This document shows positions 7,251-16,738 of a DNA stretch of 64,000 nt, piece by piece. Origin of the DNA: Gimesia alba. Lineage in GTDB: Bacteria > Planctomycetota > Planctomycetia > Planctomycetales > Planctomycetaceae. The notes under the pieces were generated by a model. It had not been told where the DNA came from and did not search any database. It worked only from the letters and a program-made list of their open reading frames with translations. The translations under genes and the position numbers were made by a program. Position 1 is the stretch's first letter; each line of letters begins with the position of its first letter. The stretch lies in contig NZ_CP036269.1 in NCBI RefSeq assembly GCF_007744675.1, forward strand, positions 2,521,546-2,585,545, read 5' to 3'.

Positions 7251-9884
7251 ATGAACGGATTGAACAAACGAGTGATTTGTGTGCTGCTTCTGGTCTCAGG
7301 ATGGGGAATCTGCACTCCCGCCTGGGCGAATCCAGCGAACCGCCGTGCGTTTACCCGCTACTTCGGCAATTATCTTTCTAAGAACCTGAATTCGTGCGGC
7401 GTCTGTCACGTGGGGGCCCATGCCGAAGGGGCTGAGTCGCTGGATGACTTTCCGCACAATCCGTTTGGAACGCAGTTGCGGCTCGAAGGGGAAAAACTGA
7501 GCGAAGCGAATCGCGATCCCGAGATCGCGCTGCGGCTGAAATTGCTCGCCGACCAGGATGCCGACGGAGACGGCTTTTCCAATCTGCAGGAAATTCTGGT
7601 CGGAACGGCTCCCGGTGACAAAACCAAATATCCCGATGCGGCGGCAGTTCAAAAGCTGAAGACGTTGACCGCTGAATTCAGCGAGTATCAAAATCGTTAT
7701 GCCTGGAAACCGTTCAAACCGGTGAAACGCCCTGAAGTACCGCTAATCAAAGATGCGGACTGGGCACGGAATCCCATCGACCATTTCATCGCCGCCGGTC
7801 ACGAACAGAAAGGCCTGAAACGAGCCGGTGAAGCGGCGGCATCAATTTTGTTAAGACGCGTTTCTCTGGATCTGATCGGATTGAATCCGACGCCGGAAGA
7901 AATTCGTGCGTTTCTCAAAGAGAGCGAAACGAATCCACGGGCCTACGAAGAGGCAGTGGATCGGTTGCTCGCGCATCCCGCTTACGGCGAGCGCTGGGGA
8001 CGCCACTGGATGGATGTCTGGCGGTACAGCGACTGGGCCGGTTATAAAGAGGCGCTCCGGGTGAGCCAGCGGCATATCTGGCATTGGCGGGATTGGATTA
8101 TTGAATCGTTGAATGCCGACAAGGGCTACGATCAGATGGTCGTCGAGATGCTGGCTGCGGACGAATTGAAACCCGACGACTGGGATACCTTGCGCGCAAC
8201 CGGCTTTCTGGCACGCAACTATCACGCCGTCCGGGACCAGTGGATGGACGATGTGGTGAAGCATACCTCGCAGGCCTTTCTGGGGATTACCGTGGGCTGT
8301 GCGAAGTGCCACGATCATATGTACGATCCGATCAAGCAAGACGAGTACTATCAGATGCGTGCGGTGTTTGAAACTTATCATGTACGCACCGATCGCGTGG
8401 AAGGCGTGCTGGATACCTCCGAGAATGGGATTCCGCGGGCCTATGATAAATCGGTGACTGCCAAAACCTGGTTCTTCGAAAAAGGGGATGAGCGGCGGCC
8501 CGTCAAAGATAAAAGCATTCCCCCCGGGGTACCGAAGTTCCTGGGGGGCGCGTATGAAGTACAACCGGTTTCCCTGCCTCTGGTGGCCAGTCAACCGGCG
8601 CGACGGGACTTCGTCAAACAGGACTTCCTGGCCCAGATGCGTGGTGCGATGGAGCAGGCAAAGCAGCCGGAACAGCGTCTGGCTGCCGAGAGTGCGCTCG
8701 CCGTCTTAGAAGCGCAGTTTGCGATTGAAGAGATGGAAGCCGCGGGAGATAAGAAATCGGATGCGTGGAAGACCGCTGCCAAAGAGTTGGTGCAGTTACA
8801 GCGCGAGGCGGCGCTCAAGGACGCGCAATGGAAGTTGATGTCCGCGGTTGAGAAACAGGAGCAGGCGAAACAGACGCTGGCGAAGGCAGAAAAAGGAAAG
8901 AAAAAATCAGCCATCAGCAAAGCGAAACAACAACTCAAGAAAGCCGATCAAGCGCACAAGGCTGCAGAAAAAAGTCTGAAGAAAGCAGAAGAAGCGGCTC
9001 AGGCGAAAGTGACGACGAAGTACACGCCGCGCAAACAGCCGACGTATCCGAAACAGAGTTCGGGGCGTCGTCTGGCATTTGCCCGCTGGTTGACAGATAA
9101 GAACAACCCGCTGACTGCGCGGGTGGCGATGAATCATATCTGGCTGCGGCACTTCGGTCAGCCCATTGTCCCAACGGTAAATGAATTTGGCGGCAACGGA
9201 CGCGAACCAACGCACCCGGCACTATTGGACTGGCTGGCTGCGGAACTGATGAAACGCAACTGGAGCATGAAAGAGATGCACCGGTTGATCGTCACCAGTG
9301 CGACTTACCGGATGGCGGGCACCGGTTCGAAAGCGAATTCCAAAATTGACCCGGATAATCTGTATCTCTGGAAAAAGTCAGCCCGCCGCATGGAAGGTGA
9401 GATCGTCCGCGATAATCTGCTGTCGATTCCCGGACGACTTGATCCGCAACTGGGGGGCCCGGATATCAGCAATGAACAGGCCCAGGATTCTCGCCGCAAG
9501 AGTATTTATTTGAGACACGCGCACGAAAAACTGGTCGAGTTCGTTCAAATCTTCGATGGGCCGAGTGTCTCAGAGTGTTATATGCGTGAGACGAGCGTCC
9601 AGCCGCACCAGGCGTTGGCGCTGGCAAACAGTAAGTTATCGTTTCTTGCCAGTGAAGCGTTGACGGCGAAAATCGAACAACAGACCACGGGCGATGTAGA
9701 CGCCTTCATTGAGGAAGCGTTTCTGTCGATTATTTCCCGTCTGCCAAACGCGGAAGAAAAAAAGCTGTGTCGTGAATTTCTGTTTGATGGGACCGAGGGG
9801 GGCCAAGGGACGCCCTCTCAAGATCAGTTTCAGAAGTTGATTACCGTGCTGTTTAACCATAATGATTTCGTCACGATTCGCTAA
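7251..9884 (+). CDS. Secreted planctomycete-cytochrome protein with DUF1549 and DUF1553 domains
   Basis: 877 residues with a signal peptide (cleavage near AWA-NPAN, residue 26-28). A c-type haem motif CGVCH is at C49-H53. A calcium-loop-like segment DQDADGDGFSNLQE is at about 101-116. PSCyt2/DUF1549 (PF07583) spans about 170-370 and includes a second CxxCH (CAKCH, C350-H354). A strongly charged Lys/Ala/Glu coiled coil covers about 485-590, and PSD1/DUF1553 (PF07587) covers about 600-850. These proteins are expanded in Planctomycetes and are presumed periplasmic or cell-surface, but their biochemical role is not established. The first haem-like domain is not a standard PSCyt1. The partner DUF1501 gene follows after 35 bases, the usual arrangement for this pair. 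Confidence 0.9.
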   Translation: MNGLNKRVICVLLLVSGWGICTPAWANPANRRAFTRYFGNYLSKNLNSCGVCHVGAHAEGAESLDDFPHNPFGTQLRLEGEKLSEANRDPEIALRLKLLADQDADGDGFSNLQEILVGTAPGDKTKYPDAAAVQKLKTLTAEFSEYQNRYAWKPFKPVKRPEVPLIKDADWARNPIDHFIAAGHEQKGLKRAGEAAASILLRRVSLDLIGLNPTPEEIRAFLKESETNPRAYEEAVDRLLAHPAYGERWGRHWMDVWRYSDWAGYKEALRVSQRHIWHWRDWIIESLNADKGYDQMVVEMLAADELKPDDWDTLRATGFLARNYHAVRDQWMDDVVKHTSQAFLGITVGCAKCHDHMYDPIKQDEYYQMRAVFETYHVRTDRVEGVLDTSENGIPRAYDKSVTAKTWFFEKGDERRPVKDKSIPPGVPKFLGGAYEVQPVSLPLVASQPARRDFVKQDFLAQMRGAMEQAKQPEQRLAAESALAVLEAQFAIEEMEAAGDKKSDAWKTAAKELVQLQREAALKDAQWKLMSAVEKQEQAKQTLAKAEKGKKKSAISKAKQQLKKADQAHKAAEKSLKKAEEAAQAKVTTKYTPRKQPTYPKQSSGRRLAFARWLTDKNNPLTARVAMNHIWLRHFGQPIVPTVNEFGGNGREPTHPALLDWLAAELMKRNWSMKEMHRLIVTSATYRMAGTGSKANSKIDPDNLYLWKKSARRMEGEIVRDNLLSIPGRLDPQLGGPDISNEQAQDSRRKSIYLRHAHEKLVEFVQIFDGPSVSECYMRETSVQPHQALALANSKLSFLASEALTAKIEQQTTGDVDAFIEEAFLSIISRLPNAEEKKLCREFLFDGTEGGQGTPSQDQFQKLITVLFNHNDFVTIR

Positions 9885-9919
9885 CGATCAGACGTTGATT
9901 CCATAAGAAAGAGATTACT

Positions 9920-11398
9920 ATGTCATCGCCTCACATGAACCGTCGGACGTTTCTGGGAGATACCGGTATGGGTATGACCGGTATGGCGTTGACATCGCTG
10001 TTGTTTCAGAATGGGGAATTGCAAGCTTCGGAATCCGGATCAGGCCGCCATCTGGCACCGCGAGCGAAATCGGTGATCTGGATCTTTCTGATTGGAGGCT
10101 TGAGCCATCTGGAGAGTTTTGATCCCAAGCCGGCGCTCAACAAATACGCGGGCAAGTCGATCGATGAAACGCCGTTCGGAGATGCGGTCCTCAATAAAGA
10201 CAAGATTAACAAAGTATTGCTAGATCCCTCGAAGCAGAAACGAAAAATCTATAAATCACTGATGCCGCTACAGACCGGCTTCAAAAAATATGGCGAGAGC
10301 GGATTAGAAATCAGCGACTGGTTCCCCCACATGGGTTCCTGTGCCGACGATCTGACGCTGGTCCGTTCGATGTGGACGATTGATAATAATCATGGTGCCC
10401 AGTTGACTTACCATACCGGCCGGAAAATCACCGAAGGGGCGTTTCCTACGGTTGGCTCGTGGGTCAGTTATGGACTCGGTTCGGGTAATCAAAATCTGCC
10501 GCATTATGTGGTGCTCGGAAATCCCAGTGCCGATTGTTGCGGTGCTGCCTGGACGCACGGCTCTGCTTATTTAGGACCGGAGCATGCAGGCGTGCGGATG
10601 AAAGTCGACGCAAAACAACCGCTGTCCTTCGTGCGTTCGGCTGATGAAAGGCTGACTTCGGCCGAACAAAAGAAAATGTTTGGTCTCTTAGGAAAATTGA
10701 ATCGGCAAACCGGAATTCAATACCCGGACGATCAATATCTGCAGGCGCGGATCAAATCGTACGAACTGGCATTTCAGATGCAATCCACGGTTCCGGAAGT
10801 CATGCAATTTCAGGAAGAAACCGAGTCGGTTCAAAACCTGTACGGTCTGAATGATAAAGTCACGAAAGACTTTGGTGAGAAGTGTCTGGCTGCACGTCGT
10901 CTGACGGAGCAGGGCGTGCGGTTTATTCAGTTGTTCCACGGTTATCGTGGCAACGCCGGGGCCTGGGATTCGCATCGAGACATCAAGCGGCTGCATTCGA
11001 AACTTGCAGCGCAGGTCGATCAACCGATCGCCGGACTCATTAAAGATTTGAAACTGCGTGGTCTGCTGGATGAGACGATGGTGGTGATCGGATCGGAATT
11101 CGGACGCACCCCCGGAGCCGAGCACCGCGAAGGAAACAGTACCGTGCAGGGCTCGGGACGCGATCATCACCCGCACGGTTTCAGTGTGGCGATGGCCGGG
11201 GGCGGCATTAAGGGAGGCCACATTCATGGGGCCACCGATGAACTCGGTTTTCATGCCGTTGAAGATCGTCACTATGTGACCGACCTGCATGCGACGGTGT
11301 TGCATCAGATGGGCCTCGATACGACGCAACTAAACTATCCGGGCCGACAACGGCTGGAACGGGATTACGGGGCCGTGATTCACGATATTCTGAGCTAG
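9920..11398 (+). CDS. DUF1501 domain-containing secreted protein (set 1)
   Basis: 492 residues of the DUF1501 family (PF07394), distantly related to sulfatase/alkaline-phosphatase-like folds. The N-terminus has a twin-arginine-type export signal, NRRTFLGDTGMGMTGMAL. Family marks are GGLSHLESFDPKP near the start, SWVSYGLGS in the middle, and SEFGRTPG followed by GRDHHPHGFS near the C-terminus. AGAAAGAGA precedes the ATG. The gene is the downstream partner of the DUF1549/DUF1553 gene and probably shares its transcript. DUF1501 proteins are thought to act with their haem-like partners on an extracellular substrate, but no activity is proven. Confidence 0.92.
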   Translation: MSSPHMNRRTFLGDTGMGMTGMALTSLLFQNGELQASESGSGRHLAPRAKSVIWIFLIGGLSHLESFDPKPALNKYAGKSIDETPFGDAVLNKDKINKVLLDPSKQKRKIYKSLMPLQTGFKKYGESGLEISDWFPHMGSCADDLTLVRSMWTIDNNHGAQLTYHTGRKITEGAFPTVGSWVSYGLGSGNQNLPHYVVLGNPSADCCGAAWTHGSAYLGPEHAGVRMKVDAKQPLSFVRSADERLTSAEQKKMFGLLGKLNRQTGIQYPDDQYLQARIKSYELAFQMQSTVPEVMQFQEETESVQNLYGLNDKVTKDFGEKCLAARRLTEQGVRFIQLFHGYRGNAGAWDSHRDIKRLHSKLAAQVDQPIAGLIKDLKLRGLLDETMVVIGSEFGRTPGAEHREGNSTVQGSGRDHHPHGFSVAMAGGGIKGGHIHGATDELGFHAVEDRHYVTDLHATVLHQMGLDTTQLNYPGRQRLERDYGAVIHDILS

Positions 11399-11501
11399 AC
11401 TGTGTCCAGTTTTATTGTAGCGTCTCCAAGGCCATTTGGATTGAGTATATTAGATTGAGACACGCTATGGTTAAATGTGATGCGCTCTAGGTAGCGTTGA
11501 A

Positions 11502-11600
11502 TAATTCAAATGCCTCTTAGCAAATGCAAGGAACCGGGGCTAACGCCCTTCGGCTAATAAGTTATTCCGGCTCGAAAACATTAAAAACCGGATCAGCCGA
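11502..11600. repeat. REP-like palindromic repeat copy 1 (with truncated second arm)
   Basis: The core AACCGGGGCTAACGCC continues through CTTCGGCTAATAA (11532-11560). It is preceded by an AATTCAAATGCCTCTTAGC-like lead-in that also precedes the copy at 28801. A truncated inverted partner (TCAGCCG at 11593-11599) ends just short of the stop codon of the next gene. Other copies lie at 19195-19223 (inverted), 27658-27683 and 28801-28888. Confidence 0.75.
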
Positions 11601-11603
11601 CGT

Positions 11604-13415
11604 TTAAAACAGCAGCGATGGTTTGATCATCAGAACCAGTCCCAGTAGAAGGATCACGACGCCGCTGAAGAGTTTGAGATACCGTCCTTGCGTTTCCTGC
11701 AATTTGTGACGGCCCAGCGTGACCACCACAATCGTGACCATGATGGTATCGTCCAGCATGTAGGCCACGATATACAGGCAGAGGTACGAGTACGATTTCC
11801 AGGCAGGGTAGTTCTGCATGGTGAGGACTTCTGTGTAAAGCGCTGGCAGGCCGGCGGTACAGAGCAGTTCGATGATGTTGACCAGCACGGCAAGAATCGA
11901 CGCGCCGATGATCGCGCCAGTCAGATTTTCGGCGTTCACAATCCGCCGCATGCGGGCGTAGAGTCCCGGTTTGGCCCATTCGGGAATCGAAAGCGAGATG
12001 CCTTTTTTAAACGCAAAATAATCTTTGACGTGAATCAATCCGATCATCACGGCGAAGAGTCCCAACAGAAACTGCACTGTCGGCAGATAGCCGATCAGCA
12101 AAAAGACGTTGAGCCAGGCCGCCATAAAAGCCAGATAGGCTAGGCCGCTGATCAGGACAAACGTGCCCGCCACGGCCACGATTTTAGCGCGACTCTTCAG
12201 GTTCACCAGCAACGACAGCAGAAACAGCAGAACCCACATGGCACAGGGATTAAACCCGTCTACAAGACCGATTAAAAAAGTAAAAGCCGGCATTCCTAAC
12301 CGGCTTTGGCTTAACTCTCCCAGAAAGGGAACCTCGATGGTGTCCCCCTCTTCTAACGTGGGAGGGGGCTGTTTTTCGCCTGCCACCACCGGCGGTTGAC
12401 CAAAGGGGAGTGGTGGCGGGCTGGAATCACCGCCCGGGATCGGGGGAAGCCCCTCATCGGCAGGTGGAATCGGTGGCAGCGGATCTGACGCTTCGTCGTC
12501 CGAATCAGAAAGACTTGCTAGTCGCTCGGGGGGAATGATACTGACTGAATGCTTGATACTGTGAAAGTCCCGATGTGCGCTTAAATCGAGGTGTTGAAAT
12601 TGCCATGCGCTATTCGACACAAAGGACACGTTGATAATTTTATGAGAATTTAGTGCAGGCGATTGGTGAAGCTGGTCTGTGCTGCTGGAACTCTGATTTT
12701 CGTCTGCTGGCTTTGCCTTTGGTTTCTCTTTCGGGCAGGCCTTCGTCCAGAACTGCATTGTCTCTTCCAGCTTCTCGCCCGTCGATTGTTCACTCACCCA
12801 GCCAACGATCAATTTATTGCAGAAATGGAAGACGGGCACACTGACGGCTTGTTTTCCATATCGCTCTGAGAGTTTCTGAACCCGTTCCAGCGCGCTGTTA
12901 TCGCTGACGATATCATAGATCTTGTATTGAAAGACCGGATATTGCTCTTTGAGCAGAGGCAGGAACTGCTTGGCGGCTGCACATTTGGCACAGCCTGCTC
13001 TGGTATAGATAGAGACCGTTAACAGGGACTGGATCCGTGTGTCTGTTGTTTCATCGGGCTTGAGTTTTCTGAGCAGATAATTACATCCATACAGAGCCGG
13101 AGTTTCGGCGGTTTCCAGATGAAAATACTTTAAAATCTGCTGGAAGCGTTCGTCATGCTTTTTATCTTCATCAAGATTGTGAATATAGAGTTTGATGTGC
13201 CCGTTTTTTTCCGCGAACGCTTTGACTCGCTTGATGACCTGCGTGTTCTCTTCATCGTCGTTACGGATGAAGAGTTCCAGCGACGCACATCGCGGTTCCT
13301 CTGAGAAAGCAGGCTGGGCACCCGCGAACTGGGAGAGCAGGATCAGGCCGAGAAAAAGGAGTCTCAGCAGATGCTGGTTTGGTCTGACGAATTCAATGAT
13401 TGACGCGTTCCTCAT
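11604..13415 (-). CDS. Membrane thiol-redox protein: glutaredoxin-like domain fused to CcdA/DsbD-like transmembrane domain
   Basis: 603 residues. A signal peptide or anchor (residues about 18-36) is followed by a thioredoxin-like region (about 40-125) and a glutaredoxin-like domain (about 132-225) with the redox motif CAKC in YTRAGCAKCAAAKQF. A Pro-rich low-complexity linker (about 305-350) comes next. The C-terminal half has about six hydrophobic helices. Two conserved Cys contexts, GFNPCAMW and ELLCTAGLPA, match the Cys pair that moves electrons across the membrane in CcdA/DsbD proteins. It probably carries reducing power from the cytoplasm to an extracytoplasmic thioredoxin-like domain. 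AGAGG lies 4 bases before the ATG. It is encoded opposite to, and between, two sets of CxxCH proteins, so a role in cytochrome c thiol maintenance is a reasonable inference. Confidence 0.82.
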   Translation of the reverse strand: MRNASIIEFVRPNQHLLRLLFLGLILLSQFAGAQPAFSEEPRCASLELFIRNDDEENTQVIKRVKAFAEKNGHIKLYIHNLDEDKKHDERFQQILKYFHLETAETPALYGCNYLLRKLKPDETTDTRIQSLLTVSIYTRAGCAKCAAAKQFLPLLKEQYPVFQYKIYDIVSDNSALERVQKLSERYGKQAVSVPVFHFCNKLIVGWVSEQSTGEKLEETMQFWTKACPKEKPKAKPADENQSSSSTDQLHQSPALNSHKIINVSFVSNSAWQFQHLDLSAHRDFHSIKHSVSIIPPERLASLSDSDDEASDPLPPIPPADEGLPPIPGGDSSPPPLPFGQPPVVAGEKQPPPTLEEGDTIEVPFLGELSQSRLGMPAFTFLIGLVDGFNPCAMWVLLFLLSLLVNLKSRAKIVAVAGTFVLISGLAYLAFMAAWLNVFLLIGYLPTVQFLLGLFAVMIGLIHVKDYFAFKKGISLSIPEWAKPGLYARMRRIVNAENLTGAIIGASILAVLVNIIELLCTAGLPALYTEVLTMQNYPAWKSYSYLCLYIVAYMLDDTIMVTIVVVTLGRHKLQETQGRYLKLFSGVVILLLGLVLMIKPSLLF

Positions 13416-13630
13416 GATCCTCTATTTCCAGAAATAAATCGGTCTCTTCCAGTGATGGCTTTATTATTCACTTTGGGTCCCGTGTGGTCTATACTCAAGT
13501 GTGAAAAATGAGAACGCTGAGCTAGGAAATGCCGCCGTGCGTATTTACACTAGAGTAATCAGGCGTTGATTGGATTCCGTGTCAGATTTAGTTGCTTTGA
13601 TGATTTATCATGAGTTGGAGTATGCGCGAT

Positions 13631-16600
13631 ATGAGACTCAGTATAGTGATCGCTGTTTGCCTTTGTTTTCGGGGGGCTGGTGCATTTGCAGAGGCTCCCG
13701 TCGAGTTCAATCGCGACATACGTCCGATTCTGTCGGATAAATGTTTTGCCTGTCATGGACCGGACGAAAAGACGCGTGAAGCCGATCTGCGACTGGATGA
13801 TCGTGAGGCGGCCCTCGTAGATTTAGGGGGGCATCGTGCGATTGTCGCAGGCAAGGCAGCAGAGAGTGAACTGATGCGGCGGATTCTCGCCACCGATGAG
13901 AGTGAATTGATGCCGCCCGCGGATCACGACAAGCCGCTTACCAAAGCCGAGATTGAACTGCTGCGAAACTGGATCAATCAGGGCGCACAATACCAGCAAC
14001 ACTGGTCGCTGACGCCGCTGGTGCGTCCGGATATTCCGGCAAAGACAGCCGCTGCGACAGTGAATCCCGTTGATGGCTTTATCCAGCGCAAACTGAAACA
14101 GGAAGGGTTTGCATCGAGTCCGACCGCTGATCCGCGCACCCTGGTACGGCGTCTCTCGTTTGATCTGACCGGTCTGCCACCAGAGCCGTCGGTGGTTGCC
14201 GCGTTTGCAGCAGATCCGAGCGAGGAAGCGTATTCCCGGTTGGTGGATCAATATTTGAGTTCACCCCATTTTGGCGAACGGATGGCGTTGTACTGGTTGG
14301 ATCTGGTGCGATATGCGGATACGCTGGGCTACCACGGAGATCAGGTTCAGAGTGTCTCGCCTTACCGGGATTATGTAATCAACGCGTTCAACAGTAATAA
14401 ACCTTTCGATCAATTTACAACCGAACAACTGGCCGGTGACTTGCTGCCCGAGGCGACTCTCTGGCAGAAAGTGGCATCCACTTATAACCGCTTGAATCGC
14501 GCTTCGGCGGAAGGGGGCGTTCAGCCCAAGGAATATCTGGCAAAGTACTCCGCGGACCGGGTGCGTACGACGGGCGCGGTCTGGCTCGGTTCAACGCTGG
14601 GCTGTGCGGAGTGCCACGATCATAAATTTGATCCATTTACGACAAAAGACTTTTATCGTTTCGCTGCCTTTTTTGCCGACATTAAAGAGCAGGGGATTGT
14701 GAGTGGTGCGAACCACGTCGCCAAACTTCAGGTGCCGACCGAAGCGCAGGCAAAACGCACGCAGGAGCTGGATGTCTCGCTCAAACAGGCGGAAACCGAA
14801 TTTGCGAAAACGACTCCCGAGTTACAGGCGGACCGAAGCAGGTGGGAGCAGGAGATCAAGACAGGGACCGACCGCTGGACGGTCTGGAAGCCGAAGCAGG
14901 TCCGCTCGGAAGGGGGCGCGAAACTGAAAGTGCTGGAGGATGGTTCGGTGCTGGCGAGCGGGAAGAATCCCGCAAAAGATGTGTATGTCCTCGATTTCAG
15001 TGACAGTAAACTTCCAGACGACAAACCGTTCGCGCTGCGGATTGAACTCATGCCCGATAAATCTCTGCCTCAACAGGGGCCGGGACGTGCCGGCAATGGG
15101 AACCTGGTTCTGAATGCTGTGGAAATGACCGTCAATGATGCACCGGTAAAATGGCAGAAAGCGACGGCTTCCCATTCTCAAGGCAATCATTCACCCGAAT
15201 ATGTCATCAATGGGCATAAGAATGGCTGGGCGATTCTGCCACACATCGGAAAACGCCAGCAAATGCTTCTGGCAGGAAAGCTGACCGAGCCCAAAAACGG
15301 GAAGCCGGAAACAGAGGAGTTCAATACCGAAGAGCCTGCGAAGAAAGAGGACGAAAAGAACACCTGTGAAATTCGTCTGGTGCAGAATTTTGTCGCGGGT
15401 CATAACCTGGGACGTTTTCGGATTTCGTTTTCAACAAACGTCGATATCAGTAAACCGGAGGTTTCTGCTTCCGAACAGCTTCAGGAACTCGTTACACTTC
15501 CGGCTGAAAAACGGACAGCGGAACAGCAGAAGCAGATCGACACTGCGTTTCGTGAGGCGACGCCGTTATTGAGTAAAGAACGCGCACAGCTGGCACAGTT
15601 ACGAAAAGAGAAAGATCAGTTAGAAAAAAGTATTGTGACGACATTAGCGACGTCGGCGACGAAGCCGCGCACGATGCGGGTGCTGCCTCGCGGTAACTGG
15701 ATGGACGACTCGGGGGACATTGTTGAGCCGGGGGTGCCTCATTTTCTGTCGCAGATCAAAGTCGCTGAAAACACGCGTCCGACGCGATTGGATCTGGCAC
15801 GCTGGATGACCGCACGCGAAAATCCGCTGGTCGCACGCACGTTTGTGAATCGACTGTGGATGCTGATGTTCGGTCAGGGGCTGGCACGTTCGGTGGATGA
15901 CCTGGGTTCACAGGGAGAGATGCCGACGCATCCCGAACTGCTCGACTGGCTGGCGACCGAATTTGTGGAAAGCGGCTGGGATGTCAAGCACATGCTGCGA
16001 TTGATGGTCACCTCGCACACGTATCAACAATCTTCGGCATTGCCAGACGCACTGCGCGAACGCGATCCTTATAACCGGCTCTATGCCCGACAGTCGCGCT
16101 GGCGGCTGGAAGCGGAAATGATTCGTGATAATGCACTCGCATTGAGCGGGCTGTTGAATGAGGAAATCGGGGGCGTGAGTGCCAAACCGTATCAGCCAGC
16201 CGGGTACTGGGCGCAATTGAATTTTCCCAAACGGACCTATCAGCAGGATAACGGCCCACAACAGTATCGACGTGGCTTATATACCCACTGGCAGCGGACG
16301 TTTCTTCATCCGAGTCTGCTGGCCTTTGATGCGCCGGCCCGTGAAGAATGTACGGCGCGGCGTCCCCGCTCAAATACGCCGCTACAGTCACTGGTGTTAT
16401 TGAATGATCCGACGTTTGTTGAATCGGCACGCGTTTTGGCGACCCGCGTTCTGAAAGAAAGTCCAAAGTCGGAGTTTGAAGCACGATTGAACTGGCTCAC
16501 GCAGCAGACATTAATGCGTGCGCCGCGTGACGATGAAAAAACATTGTTAAAGTCTCTGTATGAAGCAGACTTGAAACTTTACCAAACACAACAGGCAGAA

Positions 16601-16726
16601 GCGGAACGCATTTTGTCCGTCGGTCTGGCCAAACCGTCTGGCGACATCGATCCCGCTGAGCTGGCGGCCTGGACCAGCGTGGCGCGGGCGGTTCTGAACT
16701 TGCACGAAACGATCACACGATATTAA
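13631..16726 (+). CDS. Secreted planctomycete cytochrome with PSCyt1, DUF1549 and DUF1553 domains
   Basis: About 1031 residues from the ATG at 13631. That start is chosen because GGAG (13617-13620) lies 10 bases upstream and a hydrophobic signal peptide begins there; an in-frame ATG at 13610 would add seven residues. PSCyt1 (PF07635) holds the haem motif CFACH (C38-H42) in DIRPILSDKCFACHGPDE, with LMPP as a candidate Met-ligand region. PSCyt2/DUF1549 covers about 130-340 with a second CxxCH (CAECH, C325-H329). A beta-rich insert of about 150 residues, perhaps carbohydrate-binding-like, and a helical segment precede PSD1/DUF1553 (about 715-975). The partner DUF1501 gene starts 12 bases downstream. 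Extracytoplasmic; activity unknown. Confidence 0.91.
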   Translation: MRLSIVIAVCLCFRGAGAFAEAPVEFNRDIRPILSDKCFACHGPDEKTREADLRLDDREAALVDLGGHRAIVAGKAAESELMRRILATDESELMPPADHDKPLTKAEIELLRNWINQGAQYQQHWSLTPLVRPDIPAKTAAATVNPVDGFIQRKLKQEGFASSPTADPRTLVRRLSFDLTGLPPEPSVVAAFAADPSEEAYSRLVDQYLSSPHFGERMALYWLDLVRYADTLGYHGDQVQSVSPYRDYVINAFNSNKPFDQFTTEQLAGDLLPEATLWQKVASTYNRLNRASAEGGVQPKEYLAKYSADRVRTTGAVWLGSTLGCAECHDHKFDPFTTKDFYRFAAFFADIKEQGIVSGANHVAKLQVPTEAQAKRTQELDVSLKQAETEFAKTTPELQADRSRWEQEIKTGTDRWTVWKPKQVRSEGGAKLKVLEDGSVLASGKNPAKDVYVLDFSDSKLPDDKPFALRIELMPDKSLPQQGPGRAGNGNLVLNAVEMTVNDAPVKWQKATASHSQGNHSPEYVINGHKNGWAILPHIGKRQQMLLAGKLTEPKNGKPETEEFNTEEPAKKEDEKNTCEIRLVQNFVAGHNLGRFRISFSTNVDISKPEVSASEQLQELVTLPAEKRTAEQQKQIDTAFREATPLLSKERAQLAQLRKEKDQLEKSIVTTLATSATKPRTMRVLPRGNWMDDSGDIVEPGVPHFLSQIKVAENTRPTRLDLARWMTARENPLVARTFVNRLWMLMFGQGLARSVDDLGSQGEMPTHPELLDWLATEFVESGWDVKHMLRLMVTSHTYQQSSALPDALRERDPYNRLYARQSRWRLEAEMIRDNALALSGLLNEEIGGVSAKPYQPAGYWAQLNFPKRTYQQDNGPQQYRRGLYTHWQRTFLHPSLLAFDAPAREECTARRPRSNTPLQSLVLLNDPTFVESARVLATRVLKESPKSEFEARLNWLTQQTLMRAPRDDEKTLLKSLYEADLKLYQTQQAEAERILSVGLAKPSGDIDPAELAAWTSVARAVLNLHETITRY

Positions 16727-16738
16727 GGCGCTTTCAAT

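Noticed and set aside
7073-7381. 102-codon plus-strand frame upstream of the first cytochrome gene
   Set aside because: It overlaps the signal peptide of the DUF1549 gene in another frame, has no ribosome-binding site and no recognisable features.
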